Shown in pieces: positions 55,801-63,785 of a stretch of DNA of 64,000 bases. The notes below the pieces were generated by a model. It made no database searches. It had not been told where the DNA came from and was given only the letters and a program-made list of their open reading frames with translations. Every line of letters begins with the position of its first letter. Within the stretch, counting starts at the first letter, position 1. A program made the translations under genes and the position numbers. The stretch is from Arenibacter sp. F20364 (GTDB lineage Bacteria > Bacteroidota > Bacteroidia > Flavobacteriales > Flavobacteriaceae), in NCBI RefSeq assembly GCF_023015905.1, contig NZ_JALKBD010000023.1, forward strand, positions 1-64,000, in the 5' to 3' direction.

Positions 55801-56264
55801 GGGGTACCTTCATTATCTGTTATGGTTCCACTCACTTGAAATTGCAATTTCTTATCCAAGATCTCAACTGAACTACTTTCCACGGAATTCGTTGGACTTT
55901 TTTTAACCACGATAGTTCCGTCATCTGTAAAGTTATAAGTAAAACTTAAAGGCGATAAGGCTTTGTCCAATAAGTCCCCAGCTTTAATTACACCTTTTTT
56001 TAAATTAATATTTGGCGAAGTCTTGATCAGGTCATGGCGATAAATAAACTTATAGTCGGTTTGCTTGTTGATTAGCCGAAATACCTGTTTAACGTTTAAG
56101 GTAACATCAGAATCGATGATGATCTCCGCATCTTGGGCCTCACCATTAATAGGACTGAGCGCAAATGAAATCGAACAAATGAGGAAAATAAAGGATTTCA
56201 TAATAAGGTGTAAAAGAACTTTGCCCAATGGGCAAGGTGGTCGGTTGATTAATTTAATTTTCAT
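52893..56264 (-). CDS. SusC/RagA-family TonB-dependent transporter with STN domain (module C), 1123 aa
   Basis: Signal segment about residues 19-43; STN domain about 46-122 (LNVKQVFRLINKQTDYKFIYRHDL, GDLLDKALSPLSFTYNF). Carboxypeptidase-regulatory-like domain about 142-220 (VSGTITDNEGTPLPGANIL), linker GLDEVVVIGYGSMRKSDLTG, plug about 235-345 (DASATAIYGSRGSNGVVLITTRRGK), then the barrel. The STN domain implies signalling to the FecR encoded 88 bp upstream. Several stretches (KGTTNGTQADFDG) are identical to the module A SusC, so the regulatory part is related while the barrel differs. Confidence 0.96.
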   Translation of the reverse strand: MKIKLINRPPCPLGKVLLHLIMKSFIFLICSISFALSPINGEAQDAEIIIDSDVTLNVKQVFRLINKQTDYKFIYRHDLIKTSPNINLKKGVIKAGDLLDKALSPLSFTYNFTDDGTIVVKKSPTNSVESSSVEILDKKLQFQVSGTITDNEGTPLPGANILEKGTTNGTQADFDGDFSISVENENAVLVVSYVGFANKEIPLNGQTNITVGLVESAAGLDEVVVIGYGSMRKSDLTGSIVSISSDQITQGQPTSSARAIQGRAAGVRVTQKSGRPGDEVIIRIRGGNSLSGGNDPLYVVDGLPVEGLGADFNPEDISSMEILKDASATAIYGSRGSNGVVLITTRRGKEGKGTINYHGYFGVQSLRKKIDLLDKTDYVAMQNEIAVKEGGAVLSPSEIAALPNNDWQDLAYRNALWQSHQLTASGGNETAKFYSSVNYMNQEGILKGSDYNRIGLRLNGDLKLSEKLSVQANIGFNRSIDNTSNFAADGWGAIPFQAIVMAPTTPIFDESGNYTKFTGTPWGGTNPVGYSQLSKSATSKYRVVSNIAVDYKIIDGLMFKVTAGVDVNNTSYDQYNSMELSGSGPSGGQAWKNKSNFYRLVNENILNYTKSFNDDNRLSAMAGFSYQEEVTDFMNSGRYSGFVSDVFENNNMQSAINTVPLSTGYLDSKLLSYLGRLNYTFKDRYLFTATGRYDGSSKFGINNKYAFFPSAAFAWRVSEENFMDNVTWVNSLKLRTSIGQVGNQAISPYQTLDRLTTNTAVFGSGESVGFVASGFSNESLKWETTTQTDVGIDLSFLDSRFNIVLDYYHKKTTDLLYNATLPPSSGYSSSTRNVGEIENKGLEFDLSYKNLEGAVKWNSSINMTFNRSKVVDLGKDNNGNVIERIDSPIAGGNWFPLFKDNAPFQLFGYELDGIYQTDAEAAVLEPGKKAGDYRIVDINDDGIINGEDQKLLTHLEPKLVFGMNNEIRYKNFELSFLIVGSYGNDIVNEFNKYYTALGGKWNVTQESWDNRWTGPGSTGTYAAASSSATDNITFGSPSSLWVEDGSYLRLKDIKLAYNIPKSISEKINLANITVYVSGNNLLTITKYPHYDPEASWTSSAVNGWDRGVYASSKTITGGIQITF

Positions 56265-56313
56265 AAATTTGTAATGGTTTAGTTAAACATTGTTTTAATT
56301 GATCTACTTGGAC

Positions 56314-56345
56314 AAAGGCCGTTGCTGTGGAAGGTGCTGGCCTTT
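56314..56345 (+). terminator. Hairpin with plus-strand T-rich tail between FecR and SusC (module C)
   Basis: AAAGGCC (56314-56320) and GGCCTTT (56339-56345), loop 18 bases, followed on the plus strand by TCCTTTTTTATTT. Its place and polarity match the hairpin at 13705-13732 in module A: against the genes, in the SusC leader. Confidence 0.45.
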
Positions 56346-56352
56346 TCCTTTT

Positions 56353-57516
56353 TTATTTAATACTAATTGTTTTATCGTTAATTTCAAATTTTATCTGGCC
56401 CTCACTCGTGGCTTCTATTAGCTTAAGAATATCTTCTACGGATTGAGTTCTTTCCAATATTCCTGTAAAAACAAACTTCTTTTGTTTGGCATTCTCAAAT
56501 ACCACCTCCGTATCGTACCATCTTGACAAGACAGTCAATATTTCCTCCAAGGGTTTTTCGTTGAAGGCAAATAATCCGTTGACCCATGAAATTTCTTGTG
56601 ACACATCTATTTCCTGAATGTCTATTTGATCACTTTGCTTACTAATTTTGGCTTGTTGGTTAGGCTTTAAAGTTTCACTGACTTCACCTTTTTTAATTCT
56701 TATTTTGCCTTCCACCAAGGTGGTGGCCATTACCTCGTCATTATTATAGGCTCTTATATTAAATTCTGTACCCAAAACGTCTATTTCCTGCGATTTTGTA
56801 AGCACATGGAACCCTGCGCCTTTGTGCTGAGTACTGGACGAAACCTTAAAATAGACCTCACCATATATTAATTCCACCTTCCGGGTTAGACCTTCAGCGA
56901 ATGTCACAGGATATTTTAATTTGGTTTCTGAATTTAACCACACTTCCGTGCCATCCGACAATTTGATAAAAAATTGGCCGCCCCGAGGAATTGTTAAATA
57001 GTTAAATGACTGTTCCTTTTCAACATCATTACTACGCTTTTTTTCAGCATAAACCAATTCCTCCCCATTACTACTAACCTCTCCAATCTGAAATTTTCTA
57101 CCTTTTTCCAAGGCCACCTCATCTCCATTTCCAAGGGTAAGGATAGCCTTATCGGTACCCGCTACAATTGTTTGGGGATGATTAACGATTACAGATCCAT
57201 CTAAGTTTCCATTTTTGTTTATAAGATAAAAAGCCAAGCCTAGTATGAACATAACAGAAGCAGCAACAGCCATTCTCCTATACCGGTTCATCCTTGTTAA
57301 CCGCCTGTCCTTTTTAAGCCTGTCCTTAATAGACGCCTTAGCTTTATTTACATCAAATTCTGTCATGGAAAGTGTACTTATATATTGTGTTTTGACAAAG
57401 CTATTGAAGACTCGAATCCCTTTATCAGTCTTAAGTAAATCTTCCAGTTTTTCCAACTCGGAATGATTTGCTTCTTGATTAAGGAACTTTATTATTATTT
57501 TTTCTATTTCGTCCAT
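56353..57516 (-). CDS. FecR-family anti-sigma factor (module C), 387 aa
   Basis: Start taken at ATG 57516 (MDEIEKIIIKFLNQEANHSE), the usual FecR N-terminus; the longer reading adds 12 residues. One membrane helix at about 76-94 (MAVAASVMFILGLAFYLIN). FecR domain about 175-275 (IPRGGQFFIKLSDGTEVWLNSETKL, EVYFKVSS, IDVLGTEFNIRAY) and C-terminal DUF4974 domain about 310-387 (KPLEEILTVLSRWYDTEV). Followed by STN-type SusC and divergent from the ECF sigma gene with a 119 bp shared control region. Predicted to transmit transporter occupancy to the sigma factor. Confidence 0.95.
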   Translation of the reverse strand: MDEIEKIIIKFLNQEANHSELEKLEDLLKTDKGIRVFNSFVKTQYISTLSMTEFDVNKAKASIKDRLKKDRRLTRMNRYRRMAVAASVMFILGLAFYLINKNGNLDGSVIVNHPQTIVAGTDKAILTLGNGDEVALEKGRKFQIGEVSSNGEELVYAEKKRSNDVEKEQSFNYLTIPRGGQFFIKLSDGTEVWLNSETKLKYPVTFAEGLTRKVELIYGEVYFKVSSSTQHKGAGFHVLTKSQEIDVLGTEFNIRAYNNDEVMATTLVEGKIRIKKGEVSETLKPNQQAKISKQSDQIDIQEIDVSQEISWVNGLFAFNEKPLEEILTVLSRWYDTEVVFENAKQKKFVFTGILERTQSVEDILKLIEATSEGQIKFEINDKTISIK

Positions 57517-57635
57517 CTTTAATTCAACACTTATACACCTAATACGCTTCAATTTTTAATACCCCTCTACTTTTTATGGATTTTTTTTAGATATTTACCA
57601 AAATTTGATTCTAATATTACGAATAACCTATTTGT

Positions 57636-58235
57636 ATGGACGGTAAAAGAAATTTGTTTTTGGCCAAAAGATTGATGGCAGGTGACGAAAAAGCTTATGA
57701 TATCCTCATGAATTCTTATTATCAACGCTTGTGCGCATATGCCCAATCCTTATGCCATGACCCCGCATTGGCCGAAGATATTGTTCAAAACGTGTTTGTT
57801 AGAATATGGGTCAAAAGAAAAAAAATAAATCCAGATTTTTCTATCAAAAGTTATTTGTATAAATCCGTTTATAATGAGTTTATCAGTCAGTATAGAAAAA
57901 ACAAACCTGTGCTGTATTTGGAGAAAAAATATTTTGAGGCCATTGATGTGGTGGCGGAAATAGGACCAGAGGAATTGGATACCCTAATAAAATTGATGAA
58001 TGCTGAAATTGATAATTTACCCTCTAAATGCAAGGAAATATTTTTAATGAATAAAAAGGAGGGGCTAACCCATACGGAAATCTCCGAATACCTCAATATC
58101 TCTACAAAAACAGTGGAGGGCCATATTACCCGTGCCTTTAAAATCCTTACCGAAAAACTGGGCACTAAAATGGAAGCTGTTTTTTTCTTACTTTTCGATT
58201 TCAAAAAACAAAGGGGAAGGACTTCTTTGGGGTAA
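57636..58235 (+). CDS. ECF RNA polymerase sigma factor (FecI-like, module C), 199 aa
   Basis: Sigma-2 region about residues 12-85 (YDILMNSYYQRLCAYAQSLCHD, LAEDIVQNVFVRIWVKRKK) and sigma-4 about 125-180 (LPSKCKEIFLMNKKEGLTHTEISEYLNISTKTVEGHITRAF). Divergent from FecR, as in module A. The last 30 residues and stop are within the sequence duplicated at 42903-43079. Converges on the GH140-like gene with a gap of only 34 bp and no clear terminator between them. Confidence 0.95.
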   Translation: MDGKRNLFLAKRLMAGDEKAYDILMNSYYQRLCAYAQSLCHDPALAEDIVQNVFVRIWVKRKKINPDFSIKSYLYKSVYNEFISQYRKNKPVLYLEKKYFEAIDVVAEIGPEELDTLIKLMNAEIDNLPSKCKEIFLMNKKEGLTHTEISEYLNISTKTVEGHITRAFKILTEKLGTKMEAVFFLLFDFKKQRGRTSLG

Positions 58236-58313
58236 AGTCTTAGCAACCTTTATAATTTGCAGCCGGAAATCAATGAAAACCCGGCATTGGTAAATTAAGA
58301 TCGGCATTTTCCA
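58147..58313. repeat. Parent copy of the duplicated sigma/GH140 junction
   Basis: Direct repeat of 42903-43079, same orientation, about 15.2 kb apart. This copy is embedded in intact genes (sigma tail and GH140-like tail), so it is the functional version. Confidence 0.9.
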
Positions 58314-59649
58314 GTATCAGTACCCAATCCTGCCCTCTTCCAGAAGTAGGCGGCTTATAGGTCTGGATACCATCGGTGTCCGATGTGCCCAAATGATGGG
58401 ACACACCATATCTGGGATCGTACCAAATAGCCTTTTTATTTAAACCTGAAATCATTCCCTTGTCCACCGTAAAGGCCTTCCCACTGGGGGTATAGATCAT
58501 GGCAAAAGAGGCATCCAGTGCCAATACCGCCCTTATGGGCTCCCCATTTATTTCCATGCTATTTTTGATCAACTCGGGCTTGGGAGTCAATTTAGAAAAG
58601 GAACGTGCCTCCATTAAGGTTCTAAGATGTTTCATTTGAAAGGCCCCAGGATGGTCCAAGGCATCTTTCCACGGTATTGCGGCCCCAATAATTGGACTAT
58701 TGTCGGGCGAATACATCTGCCAAATATTATTATTCCCATAGGTATGTCCGCAAGCCCCTGCAAAAACCGACCAATAGGCCGCCTGCCGTGCGTCATAATC
58801 GTCAAAGCGATCCTTTGGATCCGTACCTTTAAAATAAAACCCTACCGGTATACTTTCGTATCTCGGTTCTCCGTCCAAGGTCGGTTTTATGGGCTCTAGG
58901 GCATAATCATGCTCCGCATAAAGTCCGTTGTCATGCCCATGTTGACCATGGGAAGATTGATACATATTAAAATCAAGCCATTCGGCATTATGAAAATAAT
59001 CCGACGACATTCCGGGTCCCCTGGGATGAAAAGTGATAAGCTGTTGGTCATTACACCCCTGCTTCAGACCTTGCGCCATTGCCTCCACAATCTTGCGATC
59101 ATTTTCCGTTCGTATATTTCTATCTCCACCCAATATCCAAATAACAGGTTTGTCCTTATATCTTTTCCCTAAAAACAGTCCAAATTCCTCAGCGCTTTCT
59201 GCTGTAAAAATGATGTCCTTTTCACTTAGGGAACTCCAATAACTGCCCCAGGTGGGAAGCATTCCCATAACCAATCCCAAAGAACTTGCCTTATCTACTA
59301 TGGCGTCTACATGCTTAAAATAAGCTTCATCGGGTCTTTTTGGGTCTTTATTGAATAAGGGCAGGTCCCCATTGGCATTAGGAACGGAAATACCGTTCAG
59401 TTCTGATAAAATAACTGCTTGTATAACCGTAAAACCTTTATCTGCCCTATTATTTAGATAATACTCCGCCTCCCCAAGGTCCAATCTGTGGAACAATTCC
59501 CAAGCCGTATCTCCCAGATAAAAGAAAGGCGTAGCATTTGACTTTTCAATAAATCTTCCATTTTCGCTTATTCGAAGGGACTGCCCAATAACGTATTGAA
59601 AATGTAAAAACACCGAAACAAGACTAAAACAAAAAAGTAGTTTTCTCAT
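58270..59649 (-). CDS. GH140-like (DUF4038) glycoside hydrolase, 459 aa
   Basis: Signal peptide to about IGQSL (residue 24). The DUF4038 TIM barrel begins LRISENGRFIEKSNATPFFYLGDTAWELFHRL and includes DKPVIWILGGDRN, GPGMSSDYFHNAEWLDFNMYQSSHGQ and PTLDGEPRYE, typical of GH140-type proteins, whose characterised member is an apiosidase acting on rhamnogalacturonan II. The last 90 residues resemble the putative collagen-binding domain that normally follows (YTPSGKAFTVDKG, AIWYDPRYGV). In this sulfated-glycan setting a different glycosidic linkage is plausible. Its 3' end is part of the duplicated junction. Confidence 0.82.
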   Translation of the reverse strand: MRKLLFCFSLVSVFLHFQYVIGQSLRISENGRFIEKSNATPFFYLGDTAWELFHRLDLGEAEYYLNNRADKGFTVIQAVILSELNGISVPNANGDLPLFNKDPKRPDEAYFKHVDAIVDKASSLGLVMGMLPTWGSYWSSLSEKDIIFTAESAEEFGLFLGKRYKDKPVIWILGGDRNIRTENDRKIVEAMAQGLKQGCNDQQLITFHPRGPGMSSDYFHNAEWLDFNMYQSSHGQHGHDNGLYAEHDYALEPIKPTLDGEPRYESIPVGFYFKGTDPKDRFDDYDARQAAYWSVFAGACGHTYGNNNIWQMYSPDNSPIIGAAIPWKDALDHPGAFQMKHLRTLMEARSFSKLTPKPELIKNSMEINGEPIRAVLALDASFAMIYTPSGKAFTVDKGMISGLNKKAIWYDPRYGVSHHLGTSDTDGIQTYKPPTSGRGQDWVLILENADLNLPMPGFH

Positions 59650-59911
59650 AAGATTGGATAATAGGATTTAGCAAACAAACCCCAATATCTAAAATTATTA
59701 CTTCAATTTAAACTAAGTGATTGAAAATTAATCATTTATTTTTCCGTACAAGATATTTGACATATTCCCAATAGAGAATTTTGAACCTTATACTTCAAGA
59801 TTGTATAACGAATAGTCCCAACTATTAATTGAAAATACAACAGCATAATTCCAGCTAACAATTGGGACCAATATCAAAATTTAAGACCCCAAATTATATT
59901 GAATCCCTATA
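59650..59911. other. Intergenic gap
   Basis: About 260 bp, AT-rich; no gene, clear hairpin or repeat recognised. It should hold the GH140-like promoter. Confidence 0.4.
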
Positions 59912-62029
59912 CTATTTTTTTGGCTGAAAGAACACCCTTGTCGGAATGGTTTCCCTTTCCTGCCCTGGGCCACTCCATTCCAATTCCAAGGAAGGTTTTC
60001 CCTTCTTAGGGGACTTATAATAAACCCGAAATGGATGCAGTCCGGCCTTAAGTTTAATGCTCCCGCTTTTGGGCGAGTTTTGAAAATACTCATAGTCCGC
60101 ATCAATTACAGCAGCATCGTGGATCCTTAGAAATGCCCCCGAATTCGCCGAGACATAAAAGGTGTAGTCTCCGTCCGAAGGGACTCGGATATAGCCCTCA
60201 AAGAACATGGCCCCGGAACCAGCAACAGTATTTATGTGTCCATTTAACTGATTTACCACTCCGTTTTCCAACTCGCTTAGTGTTGCCACTTCGGGTACCC
60301 ATGGAAAATTGCCCTTAAAGGCCTTCCACTGAATGCCGCTTTTCATTTCCCCTTCAGTTACAGAAGGAACCGGAAAATCATCATATGGTCTTAAAGCAGT
60401 ACTATTTGGAATTCGGGACCCTAGGACCTTGTCCTTCATCTTTTGCTGCAAACTAGCAAGTTTAGGATCCTTGGCCAAATCCTGGGTCTGCTGTGGGTCC
60501 TTTAAAACATCATAAATTTCAAAAGGATCGTTATGCGATTTGATGTCGTAACGCAGTCCAACATAATTTCCAAAACGCACCATCTGCATTTGGTTGCGAC
60601 GGCGCCCTTGGTGCTCCGGAATAAAATCTGCATAGTCCGGTGTCTTTCCCGGCTGAAAGTACTCTATATAAATATTGCCCTCTGCTTGTGTTCCTTTTCC
60701 TAGTAAGGAAGGTAATAAGGATACCCCATCCGAAATAGCAGGTGCAGGAAGTCCAGCCATCTGCGCAAAGGTGGGCATCCAATCATAGGAAATACTAGGA
60801 GTTTCAATATGGTTCCCTGCCGGGATATTCCCTGGCCATAATGCCAATGTTGGCATTCTCACTCCCCCCTCCAAACAATCGCGCTTTATTCCGTCGAAAG
60901 GCCCATAACTCTTAAAAAATGTGGGATCTATAGGTTCATTGGCCAAATAGGATTCCTTGGACGGGCCATTGTCCGAGGTAAATACCACCATGGTATTTTC
61001 ATCAATTTTTAAATCCTTGAGCAGTTGCAGTATATCGCCCACTGCATCATCTATCCTCCTAGTGTCCGTAGCATAACGCTTATACACCTCTGGCCAGGCC
61101 AATTGTGCAGTTGCCGGATTCCCGTCATCGTCATAGGTGGCATTGGCATAATCCGGATGCATCCAAGAATCCACTTCTCCCGAAGCGGTATTGATCATTT
61201 TCCCCGGCTCTCCCAACCATTGCAGTCCGCCATTCAATCCACCACCTGCCGGATAGGCCTGGGTAGGCAACTCAAGAACGGCATGGGGCGTATCATAGGC
61301 TAGATACATAAAAAAGGGTTTGTCGGCATCCTCACTTTTTTTAAAATCAACGATCCATTTCTTGGCAGCGGCCGTAAATAAGTCTGTAGTGTAACACTTG
61401 TCAAGGTCATCGGCTATATTAACCCTATTTTCATACACTTCCTTACTGCCCCTATAAATTCCTTCTTTGGGATAGTGTTCATGGCCATCACCATGGCGTA
61501 TATACCCCAAGTAATAGTCGAATCCTCTATTAAGGGGGTGTGCCGTCCAGTTAGGAGCCTTACCTCCTTTTCCCTGCAAGCCCCATTTGCCTATGGCCGC
61601 TGTGGTATAGCCCGCGGTCTGCAATACCGACCCCAAGGTATGGTTATTGTCCAAGGCCTTGTCAAACTGATTGTCTCTGATATTGGCATGACCCTGACTA
61701 CGGCCCAATAACAGCGAGGCCCTGGATGGTGCACATACCGGGGCGGCGGAATAATGCTGCGACATCAAGGCGCCTTCAGCTGCCATTTGATCCAGATTGG
61801 GCGTATACTCCCGTGGATGCGCCGCCCCTTTTTCCTTGGCCTTCATATTCTGAAAAAGTACCCCCAGATCCCCATAACCCAAGTCATCGGTAAGGATAAA
61901 AATGATATTGGGCTTTTTGTTTTCCCTATCAACTTCCGCTGTTACATTGCTTTGGGCAATTAGCCTATTTATGCCCACAATGAGCATTAGGGCGAATATA
62001 ATTTTTGAAGTCACTGTTTTATGAAGCAT
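59912..62029 (-). CDS. Sulfatase (S1 family) with C-terminal PA14-like domain, 705 aa
   Basis: Start at ATG 62029 (MLHKTVTSKIIFALMLIVG); the longer frame opens with TTG. Metal-binding Asp48-Asp49 lie in IFILTDDLGYGD, and maturation motif CAPSR begins at Cys99, followed by ASLLLGRSQGHANIRDN. IGKWGLQGKGG and VVFTSDNGPS are sulfatase signatures. The C-terminal 130 residues (GAMFFEGYIRVPSDGDYTFYVSANSG, IKLKAGLHPFRVYYKSP, LELEWSGPGQ) form a PA14-like beta domain, probably carbohydrate binding. It lies 26 bp after the GH30-like gene, so likely one operon. Subfamily unresolved. Confidence 0.92.
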   Translation of the reverse strand: MLHKTVTSKIIFALMLIVGINRLIAQSNVTAEVDRENKKPNIIFILTDDLGYGDLGVLFQNMKAKEKGAAHPREYTPNLDQMAAEGALMSQHYSAAPVCAPSRASLLLGRSQGHANIRDNQFDKALDNNHTLGSVLQTAGYTTAAIGKWGLQGKGGKAPNWTAHPLNRGFDYYLGYIRHGDGHEHYPKEGIYRGSKEVYENRVNIADDLDKCYTTDLFTAAAKKWIVDFKKSEDADKPFFMYLAYDTPHAVLELPTQAYPAGGGLNGGLQWLGEPGKMINTASGEVDSWMHPDYANATYDDDGNPATAQLAWPEVYKRYATDTRRIDDAVGDILQLLKDLKIDENTMVVFTSDNGPSKESYLANEPIDPTFFKSYGPFDGIKRDCLEGGVRMPTLALWPGNIPAGNHIETPSISYDWMPTFAQMAGLPAPAISDGVSLLPSLLGKGTQAEGNIYIEYFQPGKTPDYADFIPEHQGRRRNQMQMVRFGNYVGLRYDIKSHNDPFEIYDVLKDPQQTQDLAKDPKLASLQQKMKDKVLGSRIPNSTALRPYDDFPVPSVTEGEMKSGIQWKAFKGNFPWVPEVATLSELENGVVNQLNGHINTVAGSGAMFFEGYIRVPSDGDYTFYVSANSGAFLRIHDAAVIDADYEYFQNSPKSGSIKLKAGLHPFRVYYKSPKKGKPSLELEWSGPGQERETIPTRVFFQPKK

Positions 62030-62079
62030 GAGCGGTTTATTTTTCTTGTCCAATTAAAAATAGTTTGGGCAAATTAGCA

Positions 62080-63624
62080 TTAATCTGCTTTATTGAAAAC
62101 AAATGTGGTCAGCGATTTACCTAAGACCTGTATTTTACTCTTTCCAAATTGAGCATCTGGCATTTTACTAAGATTGTTAGATTCACTGGTAACGTAACTC
62201 TCGATTTTGGAATTTGATGGTATGTCTATATTTAATTCTAAATGCGCAGTAGCAACCTGTTGATTAACTACAACCAGTACTATACTGTCATCAGCATTTT
62301 TATAGGCGGATAGCAACACCCCATCCTTTAGGTTTTCCTCTGTATTATAATTATCGTAGGTAACCGAGATCCTTTTGGCCCCGGGCCTGATGAATCTAGA
62401 GTAATTGCCCAAGGCCCATAGCAATTTTGAGCCGTAGAAATTCCCATCCTCACTTTCCTTATCAACATAAATAAGTCCGTCCTTAAAATCGTAAGGACTC
62501 ATGGCCAACCACCAGTGCCAAGCACTGGCATTCGCAATAGTAAGATCGGCATGGATGAGTCGGGCTACATATAGCGCCGTGGGCATACCCAAATCCCTGC
62601 CTTTTCCCTTAATCTCCTCATTGTTCTCCAAAATGCAGTATTCGCTCATCCAATATTCCAAGGAAGGGTATTCCAGTAGTTTTTCCGCAATTCGTTCCCT
62701 TTCTTTTTTAAGCTTCGATATATCCCAGGTAGTAAAATAACTATGTGCCGCGATCTTTGGTGCTACGGATTTTAGATCTCCCACATAATTAGTACTTTCA
62801 GGACTAAAAAAAGATGCTATCTGATCGCTTCTATTAGGATGCTTTTCTTTATCCCCTGTTAAATAGTCAATTTGACCGGCTTCGGTAATTTCTATTTTGG
62901 AATTTATTTTCTGTTGGGCAAAAACCGAATCGATTACCCTGGTGGCATTGGCCAATTCAATATTGTTCCAGGGGGAACCTTCCTGTCCGCCTTTCCATTC
63001 CCATTGTGGTTCATTGAACGGACTTATATAATCAAAATCTACTGTAAGACTGTCCTTGAAATGCTTTAGCACCTTCGCCAGAAAGTTGGCATAATCAACA
63101 TAATTGTCCGGGGATAAATTGGCGGCCAAGCCATCATCGGAATGCGCCTTATTGTTTCTGGTCATTTGTATGGGCGGACTATTGACAAATGCAATGAATT
63201 GTTTTACTCCTCTTTCCTTTGCCGCCTGAAGAAACCACTGTTGTCCTGCCTGCTTTTGCCAATTGTAACTTCCGTCATCCTGTAAAAAGCCCTCGGCCCT
63301 TCTCCATGGATCCTTTATGCCACTTTCTTCAGCTTGGGCCGTACTTCCTGCCCCGATATTAAATCGCCAGGCAGACAAACCGATTCCTTTTGGTGATCCA
63401 TCCGGATTATTTTCCTTACTAAACAACCACTCGGCCATTTGTTCCTTTTTTTTATGGGGCCATAAACCCGTATACTCGGCGGCCCAAGCATCGGAGGCTG
63501 CAAAATTGTGAATGCTCTGGAAATGGATATTCTGATTTATGTGAACTTCAATAGCAGGGTTTTGCTGTGCACCCGCCCAATGAAAGGCGCACCAAAGGAA
63601 GTATAATTTTAACCAATTTTTCAT
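62080..63624 (-). CDS. GH30-like glycoside hydrolase (endo-beta-1,6-galactanase-like), 514 aa
   Basis: Signal peptide to about WAGAQQ (residue 20). The (beta/alpha)8 barrel opens with FQSIHNFAASDAWAAEYTG, LSAWRFNIGAGS follows, and catalytic residues are Glu205 (acid/base, ISPFNEPQWEW) and Glu328 (nucleophile, YWMSEYCILE). HWWLAMSPYDFKDGLIYVD and the C-terminal beta-sandwich (ITVSYDNYNTEE...VLVVVNQQ region) complete the GH30 pattern. Resembles the beta-1,6-galactanase group more than glucosylceramidases, but specificity is a guess. It precedes the PA14 sulfatase (50 bp) and follows another sulfatase, separated by a terminator. Confidence 0.85.
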   Translation of the reverse strand: MKNWLKLYFLWCAFHWAGAQQNPAIEVHINQNIHFQSIHNFAASDAWAAEYTGLWPHKKKEQMAEWLFSKENNPDGSPKGIGLSAWRFNIGAGSTAQAEESGIKDPWRRAEGFLQDDGSYNWQKQAGQQWFLQAAKERGVKQFIAFVNSPPIQMTRNNKAHSDDGLAANLSPDNYVDYANFLAKVLKHFKDSLTVDFDYISPFNEPQWEWKGGQEGSPWNNIELANATRVIDSVFAQQKINSKIEITEAGQIDYLTGDKEKHPNRSDQIASFFSPESTNYVGDLKSVAPKIAAHSYFTTWDISKLKKERERIAEKLLEYPSLEYWMSEYCILENNEEIKGKGRDLGMPTALYVARLIHADLTIANASAWHWWLAMSPYDFKDGLIYVDKESEDGNFYGSKLLWALGNYSRFIRPGAKRISVTYDNYNTEENLKDGVLLSAYKNADDSIVLVVVNQQVATAHLELNIDIPSNSKIESYVTSESNNLSKMPDAQFGKSKIQVLGKSLTTFVFNKAD

Positions 63625-63720
63625 CTCTGCTATTTATGGATTCTATAGTAGAAAAATATACTCTAATTCATCCTAACCAACCGGCATACGTCTATGAATA
63701 TGGATGATACAAATTAGTAA

Positions 63721-63751
63721 AAAGAACCCTATGCAAATGATAGGGCTCTTT
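63721..63751 (-). terminator. Intrinsic terminator after the partial sulfatase
   Basis: AAAGAaCCCTAT (63721-63732) pairs with ATAGGGcTCTTT (63740-63751), with one mismatch and a seven-base loop; on the minus strand TTTTTA follows. The adjoining AAACTAAACTAATCTAACTACTAAC resembles sequence beside the terminators at 5917 and 45362. Confidence 0.7.
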
Positions 63752-63785
63752 AAAAACTAAACTAATCTAACTACTAACAATTTTT

